A DNA stretch of 64,000 nucleotides from Malus domestica. Lineage: Eukaryota > Streptophyta > Magnoliopsida > Rosales > Rosaceae. The stretch covers positions 11,131,501 to 11,195,500 of the forward strand of contig NC_091673.1 in the NCBI RefSeq assembly GCF_042453785.1. Reading direction: 5' to 3'. Positions 57,797-64,000 of the stretch are shown here, piece by piece (the first letter of the stretch is position 1; each line of letters starts with the position of its first letter). The translations under genes and the position numbers were made by a program. The notes under the pieces are model-generated. The model was not told the DNA's origin, ran no database searches, and saw only the letters and a list, made by a program, of their open reading frames with translations.

Positions 57797-58227
57797 GCAG
57801 TGACGAAACTACATAGGAACAAGGAGGTGCGGTCGCACCTCCAATCATTAGAAATTGACCTTAAGAGCAAGAATTCACTCCTCTAATTTCTCTGAACATG
57901 CACAGAATGGTTTCATTTTCTACTTCTCTACCCCCTCAACACCATGATCTTCTTCTCTCCCTTCTCATGGATTCATGTGAGTGTGATTGTGACCTCCATT
58001 TGATGTTCTCTTTGTTTTTTATCGTCTTCTTTTGGTTGGGGTTGTCATTATTTGTGTTTGTGTTTGAGATGTACTAATTGTAGTGTAACTCCATTACGAA
58101 TTTGTAAACATGTCATTAGAATGATTAACTTGATGTTTATGATTTGGTTATCTACATTTTTTGAGACCTTTTACCCCTTTAAATTTCGCCCCTTGCCCCT
58201 CCCTCGATAATTCTTGACTTCGCTACT
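57797..58227. mobile_element. 431-bp non-autonomous hAT element, 8-bp duplication
   Basis: AGCTGACT flanks it at 57789-57796 and 58228-58235. The ends CAGTGACGAAACT (left) and, inward from the right, AGTAGCGAAGTCA form a short imperfect terminal repeat. The sequence near the right end (CCCCTTGCCCCTCCCTCG) mirrors GGAGGTGCGG near the left. No transposase. Confidence 0.75.
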
Positions 58228-58426
58228 AGCTGACTAGACTCTTATTATTGGATATTGTGTACAAGAAATATACCTTGTACTTGTCTCATTGCTCATTTCT
58301 CTTCAAATTTAGACAGATAGAGATGAGAACAGTGACTCTGAAATATATGGAAGTTTTTCTCTGTGTTTCGACAATTCATTTTCTTAAATGTTAAATAATT
58401 AACTTTATAGAACACCAATTTGAACT

Positions 58427-58593
58427 TTTTTTTATGAACAACGATATTATCTACATTAAGGGAAAGAGTGAGCTAAGTCTTACAATAAGGTAGTAATGAT
58501 GTGGTTCAAATTCACCTTTGGCGAGAACCGAACTTAAGACCTCTTACTTACAAGTGAAGAAGAATACTACTATCCGTAGTACTAAATGGCAAG
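58427..58593 (-). mobile_element. Old SINE copy, same family as 4131-4299
   Basis: The minus strand begins GCCATTTAGTACTACGG, has a B-box-like GTTCGGTTCTC and ends in an A-rich tail. TTTGAACT flanks it at 58419-58426 and 58594-58601. Confidence 0.7.
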
Positions 58594-58724
58594 TTTGAAC
58601 TAATTATATATGATAAATTCCTAAGCAAAATGAACACTTGGGTCATAAGGCTCAGGTGTTGAACCATAACAATAAACAAAACAGTTTTCTATTCCCCTTT
58701 TCTTCTCTTTCTTTTGTTGTACTC

Positions 58725-58938
58725 GGATTGGGATCCTCTCTGGATTTCACACTCCAAAGCCTGCGGACCCCACAATCCGGATCGTTCAATTTAAATTTAG
58801 CGGTCTCCGTCAGCCCATCCATTGGCCAACCTCACACACGTCCTTCTCTCCAACGCTCAAATCTCTCTCTCTCTTAAATGTTTCGAATTGCTTGATTCAT
58901 AGGCTACAGAGTATGAGATCCAGAGTGGATCTCAATCC
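58725..58938. repeat. Fold-back MITE with GGATTGGGATCC ends
   Basis: The left end GGATTGGGATCCTCTCTGGAT is the near-complement of the right end ATCCAGAGTGGATCTCAATCC. 214 bp, non-coding. Confidence 0.75.
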
Positions 58939-60643
58939 TTGTATTGGAGAGGGCATAATAAAAACCATGATTGGTTTTGTAGAATAGAGAGATGTTCCGT
59001 TTCTCACTATGTATAAATTAAAGCTACTTGATCGAAGTATGCTTCCATTTTAGAGTGAATATAAGTATATAAATGTATGCCCCTACTATTTCTATAGGCT
59101 GTATGATTAATTAAACTAGCTTTTAGGCACTTAAACCTTATTCATTATTTTTATAAGCAACATTGTCATATCCAACTCATTCTGTAGGCCTCCACTAATT
59201 TCTTCTTCTTTTTTTGGTTTATGCAGCATAATCCTGCATAAACTTCATTAAACAATAATTATAAAAATTAGTAAACATCTTTTCGGTTTTAGTTCACACT
59301 GTGCCAACATTGGCTCCTTTGAATCATAACCCTAAACCCCAACTCCCACCAATTCTAAAGCTCATGGATGGAACCAGGTTATGTGATATTTCACGTGACT
59401 CCTAAATTCCTTTTCTTTTCTTCCTTTTTGTTTTGTATTTTATAACTTCCTCTACTTTTCATATTTCGGCTGGTTACATTGCTACTCGTAGGAGTGTTTT
59501 CTAAAAGTATTTTAAAAATAAATGGATATATAAAATATGGAGAAATATGTGCATACAGACAACCGTCCTAATAAAAAACTTGAAAACACATATGTAAATT
59601 TCCGACCAAATCGACATAAAGTATTTGGAGAACACAAAAGATGTTCCCCTGATATGAGAAAGAGAGGGCCGGAATTGGATACTGAGGAACAATAAAAAAT
59701 CTACATTAGCAAGGTGCATGCATATATTGCATAAACATCGCACGTGTTGATCATGCCCTCCTCTTTTTGTATCAACTCATATATAAAAACAGAGATTTTG
59801 TGTTTGTATTATGTTTATAAACTTGTCACACAAATTAATGTGCATGCATGTGTCTAATGCTATGAGTTTCCCTTCACCGGCCCCGGTAGCTTTTCTTCTT
59901 TCTCTTAAGGTTCGGCCATAAATTTTCGCTTTAGAATCAAGTCAATCAACAAAAATAAGATTAAAGGTTAATCATATTCTCATGACGGATTATACCATAT
60001 ATATAATACTGTGTGAAATTGTTCTTTAAACCACGACGTAAATAAAAATATTTGTGTCTGAGACAATATACTGGTTCATTTGATTCGTGGATTACAGCCA
60101 TAGGAATCATTTATGTGAATCATTCTTATATGTGATAAAACCAGTGATGGGAACGAATAATGCCAAATGGATTTTAAACCCACTTCTACTTTTTTTTCTT
60201 CTATAAATTACCATCAGTGTAAATTTGTACGTAATACTGTTTTAATTCACATAGGAATGCAAATGTATTATTGGAAAACAAACCATTTTCCTCGTTTCCT
60301 TTCTCCGTATAGTTTTCAAACTCTGGAATGAAACTCTTCCGTTATCATGCTCTATAGGAATTAACTCTTCATTCTCAAACAGACTTTCTATGAACCAAAT
60401 GAGTGTTATGTTAAAAAAAATTAAAGGACGAGAAAAGAAGAAAACTTACTGAAAAACTCTGAATCTTATTATATATAGACAAAAGAAAGAACACTACAAA
60501 ATTGTCAAAAGGCAACATAACACGAAAAGACCACACCTTATTGCTAAACTTGAGTTACACGATTTGTAAAAACTTAACTCTGGACAAATAGGAAAGGCAA
60601 AAAAACCCTAGTAATAGATAGGAAAGTACAGAACTCTAATACA
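58939..60643. other. Intergenic DNA, no gene seen
   Basis: AT-rich. The minus-strand frame 59501-59743 is hydrophobic by composition only and not convincing. Confidence 0.55.
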
Positions 60644-60661
60644 TGAAATACCAAAATACAA

Positions 60662-60873
60662 CAACATCAACAAAGCCTTATCCTAAGTGGGGTTGGCTAT
60701 ATGAATCCTAGAATGTCACTGCGCTCGTTTTGTGCCAATTTCGTTTAAGATTCATTATCATAAGGATTCAATGTAAGAACGAAGTGCCAATTGTCCACTA
60801 CCTAATGCTCTCCCCCTCCTCCTTCATCCGGGTTTGGGACCGATAATGTAAGATAAACTCCCACAGGCAGAGT
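60662..60873 (-). mobile_element. 212-bp RTE-derived element with 18-bp target duplication
   Basis: The minus-strand 3' half is the RTE end (GATTCATATAGCCAACCCCACTTAGGATAAGG then TTG-like repeats). The 5' half (GGTCCCAAACCCGGATGAAGG onward) is not found in the other RTE copies here. TGAAATACCAAAATACAA flanks it exactly at 60644-60661 and 60874-60891. So a composite or internally deleted unit was inserted as a whole. Confidence 0.8.
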
Positions 60874-61936
60874 TGAAATACCAAAATACAAGGTGAAAAA
60901 AAAGAAGCAGTATATCAATAGTTAGTTGATTAAACACACCAATAGTTTAGTTGCAAGATTGACGATGCATAATCTAGAGATTAGTAGGCTAAAACTTCTT
61001 CCTTTAATTAAAATTGCATTAATTAGCAGCAGTGGAGGACTATATCTACTTCCGTTTCTTTAATTATCACTCCCGCATTGTCAACTTTTGAGCAACTTTA
61101 ATCACCAATTTGCTATGATATTTGATGGCCGTCTACTGTGCTTTAATATAAGTGGGATAAAAAAATTAAATACAAGTATTTAATTAAAGTTTTGCCCTTT
61201 CTGCTAGGTAATCAAAGCATTTATTTGGATGAACTCCTATCAATGATCAGCCTGCTCAAACTGGCAAAACTATATGTACATTTGATTTGTAAAGTTCAAA
61301 TTAACTGCAAGGGCATGTAATTTTGGTGATCGAGAGCATCTACGATGCCACGTCTAAGATTTGTTTGTGAAGCTTGAATTATGTTTAAAGTTAAACTTCC
61401 ACATTACAAAGAACTTGTAACTCAATTAGTTAAGAGTATACACAATTACTCTTGGTATCTTGAGTCCAAATCTATTCTCATACTTGTGTAAGAAAAATGT
61501 GTAAACTTCCTTTACCATATACAACATTATAGGACCAATCCCAAGTTGTGGTGAATAAAAGCCGACCTATTAGACGGAGACAGCTTTGTGTGGGGACTGC
61601 TAGCTCATATCAAGGAGGTTGTTTATAAAGAATATTAGAAGATTAGAGCTCTACTAACCTCACAAAAGATTAATTTAATTTTCATATTCACTGGGAAAAG
61701 GGGTGTTGAGCAGTCAAACGCTGTACCTTCTCAACACTCATCAGAAATTCAGACTGTAGGTTGGGGTTTGTAACTATTAATTAGTAGCCTGAGGCTACGA
61801 GAGGTGCTTAATTGGATTATTTGCCAGAAAAAAGGGGAAAAAAGATAAATTGGATACAAGAAAATAAAATAAAATAAAAACGTTTTCTTTGTTGTGATTG
61901 GACAATACATGAAAAGAAAACAAACGAACAAACAAC

Positions 61937-62084
61937 TTTTTTTTTTATATTTAAATTTATTATTATTAAGGGATGGGGGAAATGATTCGAAACTATTACA
62001 ATAATTTAGGAGAGATGAGAGTTTCGAACTCGGAACCTATGGGTGGAAATCCAACAACATATCCACTAGGATATTGGACCACAT
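61937..62084 (-). mobile_element. SINE of a second family
   Basis: The minus strand reads GTGGTCCAATATCCTAGTGG (A-box side) and GGTTCCGAGTTCGAAACTC (B box), ending in an A-rich tail. The flanks ACAT..AAACAAACGAACAAACAA (about 61908-61935) and AAACAAACAAACAAACAA (about 62086-62104) are a likely target duplication, though low complexity. Confidence 0.65.
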
Positions 62085-62509
62085 GAAACAAACAAACAAA
62101 CAAATTAACAATGTTTGATCACTTATTTTATAAATTGATTGATGCTAAAACGAAAAAAAGGTGTTACTTTTTCATATGCCTCACCTATTTTGAGTAAGAT
62201 TTTCAATGAATATTATCTAGTAATTTAAATAAAAGTGATCAATAGGATGAGCATTAGTCTCATATTGGTTGAATTGGTTGAATTAGTGTATATATTTATT
62301 GAGTCCCTTCACATAACAAGCCATGTTTCTGATCGGATAAGTTTTTTTATTTCCTTTTGGCAATAAGGCTAGCCAGGTAAGCAGCAGAGCCAGTATATCG
62401 GTTGGTGATCTTAATATGCAGGACCACAAAATGGAATTCTCGATCACCCTATGATCTCTTCACTTGTCAGCTTAAACTTGTGGATTGAAATATGCAAAAC
62501 CTTTTATTA

Positions 62510-62791
62510 GAGCATTTTCAATGGAGATATGCACATTTGAGATCATTTACATCCCATTTTATATTTTTCATGGACGTAAACGTGAGTTGTGCTCCAATAG
62601 TAGAGATATAAAATTGAAATTCCGTTAATTTTTCTCTCCATGAGATGTAAAAATAATATGCAAATTTGCATTTTTATTTACATTTTCCGATCAAGTTATA
62701 AATTCCAGTTTTTCATTGGAGAACTTTCCGGATAACAGAAAATGTAAAATACCCATTTCAAGACATTTTACATCTTCCGTTGGAGATGTCC
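62510..62791. mobile_element. 282-bp MITE with TTA duplication
   Basis: The left GAGCATTTTCAATGGAGATATG pairs with the right CATCTTCCGTTGGAGATGTCC. TTA at 62507-62509 and 62792-62794. The interior repeats ATTTACATTTT motifs in both directions. PIF/Harbinger type, non-coding. Confidence 0.75.
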
Positions 62792-63497
62792 TTAGGCATC
62801 CACCAAGAGATATTGTTCTTGTACTCCATAAAAATGTACAAAGAAAATCTCCAACCCATGAAGCAAAAAAAGAAGATTAAATTCAAAGAGCTGTTCTTGA
62901 CACTTCTTATTGTTTTCTGTTGATATGGATGTGATTCGAGGTTAATATTCTTTCCCGATTATATATAGACAAGTTTGAATTTGTGGAGCTTGTGGCATCT
63001 AACTAGCAGGCACAAGATTCATTTAACTAATTAATCAGAGTGCCAAAAGAATAAGCATATGAATAGAAGAAGAAAACAGAGTAATCCATTAGAAAACTTG
63101 TCGTCATCACAAAGTAGAATTTGGCAGTTCCATATATAATAAGAATAAAAATTTACAAAAAAAAAAAAAAATGCAACATGCTTCGAGATGGATAAAAACC
63201 ATTTTCTAAACTCAAAATGCACGCACGCACGTATTCATTTACAAAGGCACAACAAAGAGGAGGAGGTAATAAAGTCAAAGGGTCAAACTTGAAAGCCTCT
63301 TTTTCTAACTAATATATTTACTTAAGTTAAACAAGCTTAAGTGTGTGTGCTTAATTATTGGATTAAAAAGTAATTAGACTTCCCAACTCCAACAAGTCCC
63401 CATTGCGGCATTGTGTAAGTCCGTCCTAGTCCTACATCTATCCAACTCATCTCTCACATGCTTAACTTTTTCTCCATTTTCAATCCTATCATTTCAT

Positions 63498-63506
63498 CTA
63501 TAAAAG
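63498..63506 (+). promoter_or_regulatory. TATA box of the MYB gene
   Basis: CTATAAAAG lies about 180 bases upstream of the MYB start codon and about 40 bases before the TC tract, a normal plant position. Confidence 0.7.
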
Positions 63507-63538
63507 CCATCCCCTCTCTGTTTCCCGTACATCCATCC

Positions 63539-63540
<2 letters not shown>

Positions 63541-63597
<57 letters not shown>
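63541..63597 (+). repeat. 57-bp perfect TC microsatellite in MYB leader
   Basis: An uninterrupted CT run, within the probable 5' leader of the MYB gene. Likely length-variable between individuals. Confidence 0.95.
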
Positions 63598-63600
<3 letters not shown>

Positions 63601-63679
63601 ATCTCCAAGAACAAAGCAAGGAAAACATTAAGCAAACCCTTTTTTGTGTGTGTCCATTTGGAGAATTGATATTCTGGAG

Positions 63680-63896
63680 ATGGACATGGCGAAAGGAACC
63701 AGAGGCTGCAACAGCCCATCGTCACAAGTCTCGGCAGAAATCCTCAATGAAACTGGCTCTCATGATCATGAGGAAGCTGAGGATCAGATGATGGACCTGC
63801 GAAGAGGGCCTTGGACTGTTGAGGAAGACCTAGCTCTCATGAATTACATTGCTAACCACGGCGAAGGCCGCTGGAACTCCCTCGCTCGCTGCGCAG
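63680..63896 (+). CDS. R2R3-MYB transcription factor, first exon only
   Basis: Exon 1 runs from ATG 63680 ([19 protein letters not shown]) to the donor GCAG|GTAAAT at 63896, 72 codons plus one base; the rest lies beyond the window. The N-terminal Ser/Glu/Asp-rich part leads into MYB repeat R2: [33 protein letters not shown], with the first two of the three regular Trp residues and the third expected in the next exon. The stretch MDLRRGPWT and the [21 protein letters not shown] block match the subgroup with MYB2, MYB78, MYB108 and MYB112, regulators of stress, jasmonate and stamen/senescence responses. The exact orthologue cannot be named without R3 and the C terminus. Confidence 0.88.
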
Positions 63897-64000
63897 GTAA
63901 ATCATAATTTTATAATAAGATGAGTTTAACGTAAATTATTCTATCGTTTATCAACAATATAGAAATTGGCTTAATAGTTGGGTATTTCTTTTTACAGCTT

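Noticed and set aside
63498..63725. Minus-strand frame with Arg-Glu repeats
   Set aside because: Translation of the TC microsatellite in the MYB leader.

Overview
This is plant nuclear DNA, most likely from a woody eudicot of the rose family (apple/pear type). That placement is inferred from the style of the genes and of the repeats (Au SINE, RTE LINEs, short TTA-flanked MITEs); I could not run a search. The evidence for plant origin is direct: GT-AG introns, a plastid-targeted ribosomal protein, galactinol synthase, an R2R3-MYB and very AT-rich repeat-filled spacers.

Six protein genes and one tRNA are supported. From left to right: (1) HS1-type stress-response A/B-barrel protein, minus strand, 2 exons, with two broken exon-1 relatives beside it; (2) galactinol synthase, minus, 4 exons; (3) tRNA-Gly(GCC), minus; (4) plastid ribosomal protein S1, plus, 7 exons; (5) NEMF/Rqc2 ribosome-quality-control factor, minus, 14 exons; (6) HECT ubiquitin ligase UPL6, minus, 26 exons; (7) first exon of an R2R3-MYB of the MYB108/MYB78/MYB2 type, plus, cut by the window end. 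All complete reading frames were rebuilt exon by exon, and every splice junction is in phase.

Layout: 1-9.7 kb holds HS1, galactinol synthase and many small elements. 9.7-16.8 kb is a transposon block: an RTE-clade LINE with an 18-bp target duplication at its outer ends, broken by about 3.9 kb of foreign repeat DNA that carries an orphan coiled-coil ORF and two tandem arrays; the 3' part of the LINE occurs a second time after this block. 19.6-44 kb is the gene-rich core (tRNA, S1, NEMF, UPL6), with retroposons in introns. 44-63.4 kb is a long intergenic desert with SINEs, MITEs, hAT and LINE remnants, ending at the MYB promoter.

The genes do not form one pathway. NEMF and UPL6 lie in tandem and both concern protein quality control or ubiquitin. 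Galactinol synthase and HS1 are both stress-linked families. I found no convincing new enzymatic system. The most unusual parts are the nested/duplicated LINE block with its orphan ORF and arrays, the HS1 mini-cluster split by a hAT element, and tiny RTE-derived elements with intact target duplications.
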